DNA of 64,000 nucleotides from the NCBI GenBank assembly GCA_002709235.1, contig PAQI01000002.1, positions 62,001-126,000 on the forward strand, written 5' to 3'. Shown here one piece after another: positions 1-7,963 of the stretch (position 1 is its first letter; every line of letters begins with the position of its first letter). The position numbers were made by a program, and so were the translations under genes. Source of the stretch: Hirschia sp. (GTDB lineage Bacteria; Pseudomonadota; Alphaproteobacteria; Caulobacterales; Hyphomonadaceae). The notes beneath the pieces were generated by a model. It was not told the origin of the DNA. It saw nothing but the letters and a program-made list of their open reading frames with translations, and did no database searches.

Positions 1-248
1 ATATCGGTCACGCCCGCACGTTTCATCACATCGATATTGGCGCGGTAATTGAGTTGGCTTGGACCGATCCTGTGCCCTCGTGCATGACGGGGCAGAAAGA
101 CCAGTTCGATACCGGCAAACCGTCCCCGGAACAGCTGGTCGGACGGGGCTCCAAACGGGCTTTCAATCGTCTCCCAGCGAGCTTCCTCCAACCCGTCAAT
201 ATCATAAAGGCCTGATCCACCGATCACACCAAGGGTCCAGTTGGTCAT
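1..248 (-). CDS. mtnP: S-methyl-5'-thioadenosine phosphorylase, 5' part only
   Basis: Only the first 82 or so codons are present; the gene runs off the left edge. The translation opens with MTNWTLGVIGGSGLYDIDGL, whose Gly-rich GGSGLYD turn is the phosphate-binding start of the MTAP/PNP family. It continues to PRHARGHRIGPSQLNYRANI, and the PSQLNYRAN stretch is typical of MTA phosphorylase. The family cleaves 5'-methylthioadenosine with phosphate to adenine and 5-methylthioribose-1-phosphate in the cytoplasm (methionine salvage). The ATG at 246-248 fits the family N-terminus. A purine nucleoside phosphorylase of the same fold is the alternative. An adenine deaminase at 7964-8977 could consume the adenine product. 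Confidence 0.88.
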   Translation of the reverse strand, partial: MTNWTLGVIGGSGLYDIDGLEEARWETIESPFGAPSDQLFRGRFAGIELVFLPRHARGHRIGPSQLNYRANIDVMKRAGVTD

Positions 249-428
249 GGGATGAAACTCCGTCCTGATTCCTGACATCGGAGTTATGGGCGCTTGGAGG
301 TTTCTGTCAAAGCCTCACACCTCACAAGCGCTTGAGTACACGCAGTGAAATTGATCACATGTGCAGATCGTTTCACGGTTTGATGATATGCTGAATGTAT
401 TTGGTTGCAGGATGATGAGGTGACGCAC

Positions 429-788
429 ATGGGCGTGACGGGGATTGGTGGCTTTTTCTTTCGGGCAAAGGATCCGGACGCAATGCGCGCCTGGTATGTG
501 GAACATCTTGGTGTTGGGTCCTCGCCCTATGGGGCGTGGGACACGCAGGCAGGTCCAAGCGTATTTTCTCCCTTTGCTGACGACACGGATTACTTTGCAG
601 CAGATCGCCAATGGATGCTCAATCTGCGTGTGGACGGACTTGATGATCTTTGCACCAGGCTACGTGAAGCGGGGATCGAGGTCATCACGAAACCTGAATG
701 GGATATGCCGGGCGTAGGCCGTTTTGCGCGCATCCATGACCCGGAAGGCAATCCGATCGAGCTGTGGCAGCCAGATTCGTCCGACTGA
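429..788 (+). CDS. VOC (glyoxalase/bleomycin-resistance) family protein
   Basis: This 119-residue protein is one vicinal-oxygen-chelate module. It has an N-terminal strand-helix unit (GIGGFFFRAKDPDAMRAWY) and the C-terminal IHDPEGNPIELWQP motif, where the Glu before LWQ is usually a metal ligand. Family members are metal-dependent lyases, isomerases, dioxygenases or drug-binding proteins; the substrate cannot be inferred here. I chose the ATG at 429 because GAGG lies about 8 nt upstream; an in-frame TTG at 405 is less likely. The gene is divergent from mtnP and convergent with the bc1 operon. Confidence 0.8.
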   Translation: MGVTGIGGFFFRAKDPDAMRAWYVEHLGVGSSPYGAWDTQAGPSVFSPFADDTDYFAADRQWMLNLRVDGLDDLCTRLREAGIEVITKPEWDMPGVGRFARIHDPEGNPIELWQPDSSD

Positions 789-810
789 CACAAAAGATTT
801 CATCAAATCA

Positions 811-849
811 CAAAGAAAATGGGAGGCAACGTTACCGCAGCCTCCCATT
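811..849 (-). terminator. Rho-independent terminator of the petABC operon
   Basis: A 9-bp perfect stem (ATGGGAGGC at 819-827 with GCCTCCCAT at 840-848) has a 12-nt loop. On the minus strand it is followed by TTTTCTTTG. It lies about 26 nt past the petC stop codon, between petC and the convergent VOC gene. Confidence 0.75.
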
Positions 850-874
850 GGAACTGTTAGTCTGGTGCGCGCAA

Positions 875-1789
875 CTAGTGCTCTACATTGCGCCAGATCT
901 GCTTGTAGGACAGGAAGACCAGCACTGCGAGGATGAACAGGTAGATCAATGTGACCAGGCCCATCTGCTTGCGGATCTGTGCCTTGGGCTCTGAAGCCCA
1001 TGCCAGGAAGGTCACGACATCCTCAGCCATCTGGTGAACACTGGCTGGTGTTCCATCGTCAAATTCCACACCATCCTCGAAGAGAGGAGGTGACATTGCC
1101 AGGAAACCACCAGGCGGCAGCATCTCATAGGCATGCGCCGACTCGTCGCCTTCGTGGCGGTGACGCGGGTCGCCGCCCCATTGTGGGGTCACATCACCCG
1201 CAAAATAAGGGTTGTAATGCTGACTGGCATTGGACGTGTCGAGCAGAGCATATTTGGTGCTCATCTCTTCTTCTGTCGGATATCCAACCAGAAGCGAGTA
1301 GATATAGTCAGCACCACCACTGCGCGCCTTGACGATGACCGAGAGGTCAGGTGGCAAGGCACCATTGTTTGCATAACGCGCTGTCGCATCATTTGCGAAG
1401 GGCGCTGGGAAGGGGTCGGACGTCAGGCGTGTCCGGGTCGTATCCGAGCCATCTTCCTGATTGATGATGTCAACTTCAGCTGTTGAAGAGGCCAGAGCCT
1501 TCACAACCGGGTTGTCATTCGGGTTTGGATAATCCGGGTCATAGAACGGTCCGTTCTTCATGCCCAGATTACGGAAATTGATGAGATCCATCGAGTGACA
1601 GGCCGCACAGACCTCGCGATAGACCTTGTAGCCGCGTTGCAGCTGGGCCTGATCGAAGGTTCCGAAGAAACCTTCAAAGGTCCAGCCTTCTTCCGGCCCG
1701 TGAGGGTGCTTGCCACCGCCGGCTGCATGGGCTGCTGTCGCCAGGCCAAGCGAGGCGGCAGCAACAAGCAGGAGTTTCATGATACGCAT
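875..1789 (-). CDS. petC: Cytochrome c1 of the bc1 complex
   Basis: This 304-residue haem c subunit of ubiquinol:cytochrome c oxidoreductase passes electrons from the Rieske centre to soluble cytochrome c on the periplasmic side. A signal peptide (about residues 1-22, ending AHA) is followed by the haem-attachment motif CAACH (61-65). The likely axial Met is in AMSPPL (Met232). A C-terminal membrane anchor spans about 277-296. The gene is the last of the operon, with a 14-nt gap after petB; the GAGGAG ribosome-binding site overlaps the petB stop. A second in-frame ATG lies three codons downstream. Length is in the range usual for alphaproteobacteria. Confidence 0.97.
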   Translation of the reverse strand: MRIMKLLLVAAASLGLATAAHAAGGGKHPHGPEEGWTFEGFFGTFDQAQLQRGYKVYREVCAACHSMDLINFRNLGMKNGPFYDPDYPNPNDNPVVKALASSTAEVDIINQEDGSDTTRTRLTSDPFPAPFANDATARYANNGALPPDLSVIVKARSGGADYIYSLLVGYPTEEEMSTKYALLDTSNASQHYNPYFAGDVTPQWGGDPRHRHEGDESAHAYEMLPPGGFLAMSPPLFEDGVEFDDGTPASVHQMAEDVVTFLAWASEPKAQIRKQMGLVTLIYLFILAVLVFLSYKQIWRNVEH

Positions 1790-1803
1790 CTGATCAATTC
1801 TCC

Positions 1804-3285
1804 TCAGGCGTCGTCGCGGGGGGCTGCAGCGTTGGCGGCACCCGGTACGGGTGTGCCTCCAGCAGAGCCTTGGCCGTGTTTACCGAGCACGCTGTCAGCG
1901 ATCGACAGCGGGCGAGGCTTGGGCTTCTCGATGATGCCGAGGATCGGCAGGATCACCAGGAAGTAGGCGAAGTAGAAGAAGGTCAGGAATTGCGCCGCCC
2001 AGAGCCATTTGAAGCCTGACTTGACGACTTCCATGGACGCACCGGCGCTTTCATCGAGACCTTCAATGAAGTGCTCAGCATCATGATATTCTGCAAAGCT
2101 TTCCGACCGAGCCGCAGCGCCTGTTTCGTCAGTGTAGGCAACTACCAGCTTGTCTTCGCCAAAGGCGACAATCAGGTCATCGGGGTTATTCGCACCCGCA
2201 AAGCCCAGACCGATAAAGGCAGCGACGAACAGCACGAAGAACTGTTTGGCCAGAGGACGGTAACGCATGGAGCGAACCTTGGAGGTGTCGAGCCATGGCA
2301 CTACGAACAGCACGGCAATCGCGCCGAACATTGCGATCACACCGCCCAGCTTGGCGGTGATGGGGCCCAGGTCAAAGGTGATGGCCCGAAGGATCGCGTA
2401 GAATGGCAAGAGGTACCATTCAGGCACAATGTGCGCCGGCGTCTGAAGCGGGTTTGCCTCGATATAGTTGTCTGCATGCCCCAGCGAGTTCGGTGCGTAG
2501 AAGACGAAGAACGCGAAGATGAAGAGGAAGACGAGGATCGCGAACAGATCTTTCACCGTGTAATAAGGGTGAAACGAAACCGTGTCCTTCTTGACGTCTT
2601 TCACGGATACACCGGTGGGGTTGTTGTTACCCGGTACGTGCAGTGCCCAGACGTGGAGAATGACCACACCTGCAATGATGAATGGCAGCAGGTAGTGTAG
2701 CGAGAAGAAGCGGTTCAGGGTCGCGTTACCGATCGCTGGCCCACCTTGCAGATAGGTCTTGATCGTGTCGCCAATGACAGGGATCGCACCGATCAGCGAG
2801 GTGATCACGCTTGAGCCGTGATAGGACATCTGCCCCCAGGGCAGCACATAGCCCAAAAATGCAGTTCCCATCATCAGAAGGTAGATCACACAGCCCAGAA
2901 TCCACAGAACCTCACGCGGGGCTTTGTATGACCCGTAATAGAGACCCCGGAAAATGTGCATATAGACAGCGAGGAAGAACATCGACGCGCCATTGGCGTG
3001 GATATACCTGACCAGCCAGCCCCAGTCGACATCACGCATGATGCGCTCGACCGAATCAAAAGCCATCGCGGTATTTGGCACATAGTGCATGGCCAACACG
3101 ATCCCGGTGATGATCTGGATGACCAGACACACGGCGAGAATGGCACCGAAAGTGTACCAGTAATTCAGGTTCTTCGGGGTGGGGAAGTCAATCGCCGTAT
3201 CCTTGGCGAAACGGATAAGCGGCAGACGTGTGTCCAGCCACTTTTCAAAGCCGGTCTTCGGCTCGTATGTTGAAGGTCCGCTCAT
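1804..3285 (-). CDS. petB: Cytochrome b of the bc1 complex
   Basis: This 493-residue integral membrane subunit holds haems bL and bH and both quinone sites. The four haem His are visible (His96, His110, His197, His211), as is the Qo-site PEWYL motif (288-292). The gene lies between the Rieske and cytochrome c1 genes with short gaps. It is longer than the roughly 400-430 residues usual for alphaproteobacterial cytochrome b. About 55-60 extra hydrophilic, acidic residues (about 367-424) lie between the last two transmembrane helices, a loop expected on the periplasmic side. The Ala/Gly/Pro-rich C-terminal tail is also extended. Function is certain; the role of the insertion is unknown. Confidence 0.97.
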   Translation of the reverse strand: MSGPSTYEPKTGFEKWLDTRLPLIRFAKDTAIDFPTPKNLNYWYTFGAILAVCLVIQIITGIVLAMHYVPNTAMAFDSVERIMRDVDWGWLVRYIHANGASMFFLAVYMHIFRGLYYGSYKAPREVLWILGCVIYLLMMGTAFLGYVLPWGQMSYHGSSVITSLIGAIPVIGDTIKTYLQGGPAIGNATLNRFFSLHYLLPFIIAGVVILHVWALHVPGNNNPTGVSVKDVKKDTVSFHPYYTVKDLFAILVFLFIFAFFVFYAPNSLGHADNYIEANPLQTPAHIVPEWYLLPFYAILRAITFDLGPITAKLGGVIAMFGAIAVLFVVPWLDTSKVRSMRYRPLAKQFFVLFVAAFIGLGFAGANNPDDLIVAFGEDKLVVAYTDETGAAARSESFAEYHDAEHFIEGLDESAGASMEVVKSGFKWLWAAQFLTFFYFAYFLVILPILGIIEKPKPRPLSIADSVLGKHGQGSAGGTPVPGAANAAAPRDDA

Positions 3286-3301
3286 GGTGTCGTCATACCC
3301 C

Positions 3302-3868
3302 CTAAAGCGAAATTTTGATCAGCGTGTCCGACAGATATTCATATGTCGGAACAGGCAGGTTGAGCGGCGCGGGCCCCTTACGGATACGGCCGGAAGTGTC
3401 GTAGTGCGACCCGTGGCAGGGGCAGAACCAGCCGCCATAGTCACCGGTGTTCGTGCCAGGACCAACAGGCACACAGCCCAGATGCGTACAGGCACCGGAT
3501 GTGACCAGGATTGCACGGTTCAGTTCACCGTCAGGCTTGGGCACCAGGCGCTCATCATCCGTCTGTGGGTCGCGAAGTGTGGAAATGTTCACGGCTTCGG
3601 CTTCGGCGATCTCTTTTTCCGTGCGATGCCGCACGAAGAAAGGCTTGCCGCCGATCAGGACGCGAACTTCGCCTCCCAGCGGAACCTTGGAGACGTCGAC
3701 CTCGGCGCTGGACGCGGCGCGCGTGTCGGCGGCCGGTCCTAATTGCTTGACAAATGGCCAAGCAACAGCACCTACAGCGCCTGCTAGAGCGGCCCCGGCC
3801 GCGATATGTATGAAGTCGCGGCGAGTTTCGCCATCTTCTTCGTGATTCGTTATGTGTGCGTCGGACAA
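3302..3868 (-). CDS. petA: Ubiquinol-cytochrome c reductase Rieske iron-sulfur subunit
   Basis: This is the [2Fe-2S] subunit that takes the first electron from ubiquinol. With the start used here it has 188 residues. An N-terminal twin-arginine-type anchor (TRRDFI, then a hydrophobic segment, about 16-40) precedes the Rieske motifs CTHLGC (127-132) and CPCHGS (149-154). I prefer the TTG at 3866-3868: it gives the family-like [19 protein letters not shown] start and has GGAG 8 nt upstream. An in-frame GTG at 3905-3907 would add 13 residues. It is first in petABC and divergent from trmL, so its promoter lies in the 117-bp gap. Confidence 0.95.
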   Translation of the reverse strand: MSDAHITNHEEDGETRRDFIHIAAGAALAGAVGAVAWPFVKQLGPAADTRAASSAEVDVSKVPLGGEVRVLIGGKPFFVRHRTEKEIAEAEAVNISTLRDPQTDDERLVPKPDGELNRAILVTSGACTHLGCVPVGPGTNTGDYGGWFCPCHGSHYDTSGRIRKGPAPLNLPVPTYEYLSDTLIKISL

Positions 3869-3985
3869 CGGACAGACTCCCAGCGCAATTGGCGTAGATT
3901 GTCGCACCTTTTATAAGGCGCATGCGGTTACGCAAAGAGACGCGTTGTCGCAAGCACCCCAGCTCATTCGGAGAAAGCGGTTACA

Positions 3986-4447
3986 TTGCGCCTCGCATTC
4001 TATCAACCCGATATTCCGCAAAACCTTGGTTCAGCGATAAGAATTGCAGCATGTTTCGGTGTAAACATCGATATAATCGGTCCTTTTGGGTTTCCGCTGA
4101 CAGACAAGGCCCTTCGTCGCTCGGCGATGGATTACGCACTTCAGGTCGATCCCGAGCGCCATGATGGGTGGTCTTCTTTTTTGCAACATAAGGCCAGAAA
4201 AGACGGAAGATTGGTTCTTTTCACCACAAAAGCAGCCACACCAATCACTCAAACCCGATTCGAAATCGGCGATACGCTTCTTTTCGGACGTGAAAGTGCG
4301 GGCGTACCCGATGAGGTCCATGACGCTGCCGATTTGCACTGCGTCATCCCCATGATGAAGGGCGCACGTTCTCTCAACGTCGCTGTCAGCGCGGGGATCG
4401 CCCTGCATGAGGCGCTCCGTCAAACCGATGGTCTGCCTCCATTCTGA
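3986..4447 (+). CDS. trmL: tRNA (cytidine/uridine(34)-2'-O)-methyltransferase
   Basis: This 153-residue single-domain SPOUT methyltransferase is the right size for TrmL. The family uses S-adenosylmethionine to methylate the 2'-O of the wobble nucleotide in tRNA-Leu isoacceptors. Visible motifs are PDIPQNLGSAIRIAA (motif 1), LLFGRESAGVP (motif 2) and IPMMKGARSLNVAVSAGIALHEALR (motif 3, the knot that binds AdoMet; cited here as separate short blocks IPMMKGARSLN and VAVSAGIALHEA). The start is TTG at 3986, which places the canonical RLAFYQPDIPQN at the N-terminus; GGAG lies about 12 nt upstream. It is divergent from petABC. Confidence 0.93.
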   Translation: MRLAFYQPDIPQNLGSAIRIAACFGVNIDIIGPFGFPLTDKALRRSAMDYALQVDPERHDGWSSFLQHKARKDGRLVLFTTKAATPITQTRFEIGDTLLFGRESAGVPDEVHDAADLHCVIPMMKGARSLNVAVSAGIALHEALRQTDGLPPF

Positions 4448-4559
4448 GTTGTCCAATGGCGGGAGCTACCCCTGTAGATAGCAGGATTTGTTAACTCTAG
4501 GAGAGGATAAAGACCTGTCGTCAGGTTAAAACTGACCGTACAAAACAGGGAGTTCGGGC

Positions 4560-4889
4560 TTGAAAATTGATCCGATCAGTGTGTCTGCAATGCTGATATC
4601 GACATTCGGTGTGTCGATGATCACGCTTGTGCCGACTCCCGGATCAGATGTTTTTGCAGTGTTTCCGCACAAGCTGACTCCAATGGAAGTTGAACACCGT
4701 GTCTCGGGCGAGGGGTTGCAGATCGTGCGAGCCTATTCGGATCAGAGCCACATCATTGTGAAGAACCCTCATGGCGACGCAGCAGGTCGTCTTTTGGACC
4801 TTGGCGCAGATTTCGTGATCGATGCGCGGTTCGCCAGCCTTTGTTCTTCATCCTCGACACCACAGAAAAACCAGGAGGCAGTTCGATGA
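4560..4889 (+). CDS. Small anchored or exported protein coupled to a chemoreceptor gene
   Basis: I do not recognise a named family for this 109-residue protein. It has an N-terminal hydrophobic segment (about residues 7-24), then a small mixed domain containing VFPHKLTP, a central strand-rich part, and [19 protein letters not shown] pattern of this kind (anchor, FP motif, GA-x-hydrophobic-x-D near a C-terminal Cys) occurs in small uncharacterised alphaproteobacterial proteins. The start is TTG at 4560 with AGGGAG upstream. Its TGA overlaps the ATG of the downstream methyl-accepting protein (ATGA, 4886-4889), so the two are probably translationally coupled. A periplasmic partner for the receptor is an inference. 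Confidence 0.7.
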   Translation: MKIDPISVSAMLISTFGVSMITLVPTPGSDVFAVFPHKLTPMEVEHRVSGEGLQIVRAYSDQSHIIVKNPHGDAAGRLLDLGADFVIDARFASLCSSSSTPQKNQEAVR

Positions 4890-6376
4890 GCCACTCCAGC
4901 CTTGCCAGTCAGTACGACATCAATTCCATCCGAACCAAGTTTTCCAGGCCGGTCATAGGCTTGTTGTGGCTGACGGTCTGCCTTATCGCAGCCTCCGCTG
5001 TGTCCACCAATGTATCAGGTGCATTCATCGCACTGGGGCTGGGTGTCGGACTTGCCGCCATCGCTTCCCTTGCGGTGATGAAGGATGCATCCAGCAGTAC
5101 AGCATCAGTGACCTCAGGCGTGGCCCTTGCTGGTCTGATTGCCATCATTGTCTATAATTTCAGCTGGAATGGTGAAGGCGTTGCCTATCAGATCGACCTG
5201 CACATGGCCTTTTTTGCAGGCCTGGCGATCATGGTGGCCTTTTTGGACTGGAAAGCCCTTGTTGCCTTCACCGGGGTTGTTGCTTTTCACCACCTCACGC
5301 TTGCTTTCATCTTGCCAAGCGCTGTGTTTCCCGATGGAGCGCCGATCCTGAGAGTAGCTTTGCATGGCGGCATCCTGTCTCTGGAATGCGCAGTATTGTT
5401 GTGGATGGTACATCAGGTTCATGTCCTGATTGCTGCTAATGAGGAGTCGATGCACGAGGCTGACGAATCCCATGTGGAAGCCTCGAAACTGCAACAGGAC
5501 ATTGAAAAAAGCGCGGCAGATAATCAGGAGCGCTATGAGAATCTCCAGGTCCTGGCACGATCCTTCCGCACCGAGGTGGAAACTCTCATGCAGGAACTTA
5601 CTCAGCGTGCCAATCTGCTGAATACTTCTGCGAAGGGGTTGAGCGAGAATGCGAGTGTTTCCAATCAGCGCTCCGGCAATCTGGATGATGCCACTGGCCG
5701 CGCCATGGATTCGGTCGAGCGCGTTGCTGCTGCTACGGAAGAGTTCTCGTCCTCGATCGCGTCCATCCTGTCGCAGATCAACAGCACGAATGATGTTATT
5801 GGCAAGGCTCAGATATCCGTGGAAAACTCTGTCAGCAAGGTCGCGACCCTTGCAAGCAGTGCCCAGAACATTGGTGAAGTGGTCAATCTAATTCAATCAA
5901 TCGCGGAGCAAACCAATCTACTCGCACTGAATGCCACCATTGAGGCTGCGCGTGCTGGAGATGCCGGCAAGGGCTTTGCGGTTGTCGCCGAAGAGGTCAA
6001 GCGCCTGGCGGAACAGACTGCGCGCGCGACTGTTCAGATTGCCGACCAGATTGAATCCATCCAGAGCGATTCAACGGAAACCAGCAGTGCGATCCAGCAG
6101 ATTTCCACGGTGATCGCCCAGATCACGGAGCACACGCAGGAAGTGGGCGTCTCGATCGATCAACAGAATGCCGCTGCCAATGAAATCGCCGCCAGTACAC
6201 GGTCTGCGGCTGACAGCACTCAATCCCTCTCCAGGGGCGTGGCCGAGGCGCGTCGCAGTTCAGAGGATGTCAGTCGTGTGTCTGTTGATATAGTGGAAGC
6301 ATCAGCTCAAGTGCATGAAGCCGGCAATACGCTGATGCGCAGCATTGATACATTCCTGAAAAAGGCTGTGGGCTAA
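4886..6376 (+). CDS. Methyl-accepting chemotaxis protein with polytopic (about 6-TM) sensor
   Basis: The 496-residue protein starts at ATG 4886, with AGGAGG upstream. Residues 1-190 hold about six hydrophobic segments and almost no periplasmic domain, and include the His pair in [12 protein letters not shown] coiled-coil region follows, then the receptor signalling hairpin, whose tip is [19 protein letters not shown]. The tip binds CheA/CheW, and the flanking Gln/Glu-rich helices carry methylation sites. No clear HAMP domain is visible. The same membrane sensor type occurs in other alphaproteobacterial receptors, but I do not know its ligand. No che genes are nearby. Confidence 0.92.
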   Translation: MSHSSLASQYDINSIRTKFSRPVIGLLWLTVCLIAASAVSTNVSGAFIALGLGVGLAAIASLAVMKDASSSTASVTSGVALAGLIAIIVYNFSWNGEGVAYQIDLHMAFFAGLAIMVAFLDWKALVAFTGVVAFHHLTLAFILPSAVFPDGAPILRVALHGGILSLECAVLLWMVHQVHVLIAANEESMHEADESHVEASKLQQDIEKSAADNQERYENLQVLARSFRTEVETLMQELTQRANLLNTSAKGLSENASVSNQRSGNLDDATGRAMDSVERVAAATEEFSSSIASILSQINSTNDVIGKAQISVENSVSKVATLASSAQNIGEVVNLIQSIAEQTNLLALNATIEAARAGDAGKGFAVVAEEVKRLAEQTARATVQIADQIESIQSDSTETSSAIQQISTVIAQITEHTQEVGVSIDQQNAAANEIAASTRSAADSTQSLSRGVAEARRSSEDVSRVSVDIVEASAQVHEAGNTLMRSIDTFLKKAVG

Positions 6377-6395
6377 CAGCAGGGACCATTGGCGC

Positions 6396-6581
6396 TCAGC
6401 CTGCCATGCACCATAGTCCGGTGCAGATGCCAAAGATGAGCTGGGCCGCCAGATCCAGAACGCCACCCAGAATCAGTATTGGCAATCCGATCCATAGGAC
6501 GGCCAGCCTGATGGCTGTCAGTGTGATGCGTGGTTCTGGCAAGCGATGGCCTGAAATGGTCTGGATTTTCGTGCGTTTCAT
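6396..6581 (-). CDS. Small single-span membrane protein, unknown
   Basis: This 61-residue protein has a basic N-terminus (MKRTKIQTISGHRLPEPR) and then a hydrophobic stretch from about residue 22 to the end, consistent with one or two membrane segments. It converges with the upstream chemoreceptor gene and diverges from the FemAB-like gene at 6652. The ribosome-binding site is weak. The basic-then-hydrophobic composition and absence of overlap with another gene support a real gene, but no family is recognised. Confidence 0.5.
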   Translation of the reverse strand: MKRTKIQTISGHRLPEPRITLTAIRLAVLWIGLPILILGGVLDLAAQLIFGICTGLWCMAG

Positions 6582-6597
6582 GCAGAGGGCTCAATCA

Positions 6598-6629
6598 AGG
6601 TTAAATTCAGCTAGGTAAAGCGTTAACCT
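6598..6629. promoter_or_regulatory. Inverted repeat in a divergent promoter region
   Basis: AGGTTAA (6598-6604) and TTAACCT (6623-6629) form perfect 7-bp arms around an 18-bp spacer. They lie between the divergently transcribed genes ending at 6581 and starting at 6652. This geometry suits a dimeric regulator site. The regulator is unknown. Confidence 0.35.
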
Positions 6630-6651
6630 GAACTGACTAATTCTTTCTTTC

Positions 6652-7590
6652 ATGAGCCAACATTGGACGACATCCTGGAATGAATTGTCCCGCACGCAAT
6701 GGGATGATGCGCTGCGTGGCCAGCTAGCGGCCTATCAGCAGGATTGGGCCTATGGTGATGTCATGGTGCGTACCGGGCTGAAGGTCCATCGTGGCGCCAT
6801 TTCAGATCCTGCCGGAGCCATCTGTGGGCTGGCGCAGGTTATTGTACGCCCTGTGGCGTTGGTGGCCCGATTTGCGCTGTGCAGCTATGGACCTGTCTGG
6901 CTTAAACCCATGAGCGTGGATGAACGCAGTGCAGCCATGCGGTCCTTGCGACAATCACTCAGTCTGCGCTGGCCGCGCCTGTTTGCCATCACGCCAGATG
7001 ACGAGACTGTGCCGCGGGGTTTCAGGCGCGTGATGACGGGCGATGCGACGATCCGCTGGGACCTGACACCGAACGCCGAGATACTGCGTGCCCGATTGAG
7101 CCCGAAATGGCGAGCTGCCCTCTCAGCGGCAGAACGCACGGAGCTGACCTTTACCTCATCGGGCTCCAAACCCGGCCAGTATCGCTGGATCATCGAACAG
7201 GAACTCAGGCAAAGGCAGGCACGCGGTTATCGCGCCATGCCACCTGCACATACCTTTGCCTGGCAGGAGGAAAAATCCGCGGCAAAGGGAGCAGACCGTA
7301 AATCTGGCGTGCTGGTATATCGTGCCGATCTGGGCAAGGAGACCGTCGCCGCCATGCTGTTTATCACCCATGGGGCCATGGCGACCTATCACATTGGCTG
7401 GAACTTGCCCGAAGGCCGCAAGCTGGGCGCACATAACCTGATCTTGTGGAATGCCATGCTGGCCTTGAAGGAAAAAGGCTATCGCGCCATCGACCTTGGT
7501 GGCGTCAACACCCAATCAGGTGCAGGCATTGCCCGCTTCAAGCTGGGAGTGAATGGCGATGTTCTTCAACGTCCGGGTGCATATGTCTGA
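6652..7590 (+). CDS. FemAB/GNAT-fold acyltransferase-like protein
   Basis: The 312-residue protein has two acyl-transferase-like halves. The N-terminal half reads like a lipid II:glycine or GNAT substrate domain. The C-terminal half contains LGAHNLILWNAMLALKEKGY, then IDLGGVNTQSGAGIARFKLGVNG, closely matching the FemAB/peptidoglycan bridge-forming C-terminal motif (DLGG, then FK..FG/LG). Such proteins move an aminoacyl or acyl group from a tRNA or thioester to an amine. In Gram-negatives the substrate is generally unknown. No Shine-Dalgarno sequence is evident; the leader before the ATG is pyrimidine-rich. Confidence 0.72.
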   Translation: MSQHWTTSWNELSRTQWDDALRGQLAAYQQDWAYGDVMVRTGLKVHRGAISDPAGAICGLAQVIVRPVALVARFALCSYGPVWLKPMSVDERSAAMRSLRQSLSLRWPRLFAITPDDETVPRGFRRVMTGDATIRWDLTPNAEILRARLSPKWRAALSAAERTELTFTSSGSKPGQYRWIIEQELRQRQARGYRAMPPAHTFAWQEEKSAAKGADRKSGVLVYRADLGKETVAAMLFITHGAMATYHIGWNLPEGRKLGAHNLILWNAMLALKEKGYRAIDLGGVNTQSGAGIARFKLGVNGDVLQRPGAYV

Positions 7591-7672
7591 AATGTGATCA
7601 CAAGGGGCTAGACGAAAGTCTCGGCGACCGACAATTCAGGGCCTGAATTCAATTGTCAGGGATCATGCCGAC

Positions 7673-7957
7673 ATGGCTCAACTCTTCGCCATTTTCATCA
7701 CCGTTTTTCTTGCCGAACTTGGAGACAAGACCCAATTGGCCACCGTGCTGTTCGCGGCTGACGGCAAGACGTCGCCATTTCTGGTGTTTCTCGCGGCTGC
7801 GGCGGCCCTTGTAGCATCAACAGCCCTGGCGGTGGCGTTGGGTGTGGCGGCTGAACGCTGGCTCGGCATGGTGCCGCTCAAGCTGATTGCCGGGATCGGT
7901 TTCATCGCCATCGGTGCCTGGACCGTGTGGGACCATTTCCAGCCAGCTTCCGCCTGA
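7673..7957 (+). CDS. Half-size GDT1/TMEM165 (UPF0016) family transporter
   Basis: The 94-residue protein has three hydrophobic segments and a single copy of the family signature ELGDKTQ (15-21). The acidic residue of this motif is thought to bind Mn2+ or Ca2+ in GDT1 proteins. Most members have two such modules in about 190-230 residues; this one has one, so it probably works as a homodimer or with a second half encoded elsewhere. The family exports or exchanges divalent cations, mainly Mn2+, at the inner membrane. It converges with the adenine deaminase gene, with 6 bp between them. Confidence 0.88.
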   Translation: MAQLFAIFITVFLAELGDKTQLATVLFAADGKTSPFLVFLAAAAALVASTALAVALGVAAERWLGMVPLKLIAGIGFIAIGAWTVWDHFQPASA

Positions 7958-7963
7958 AGCAGA

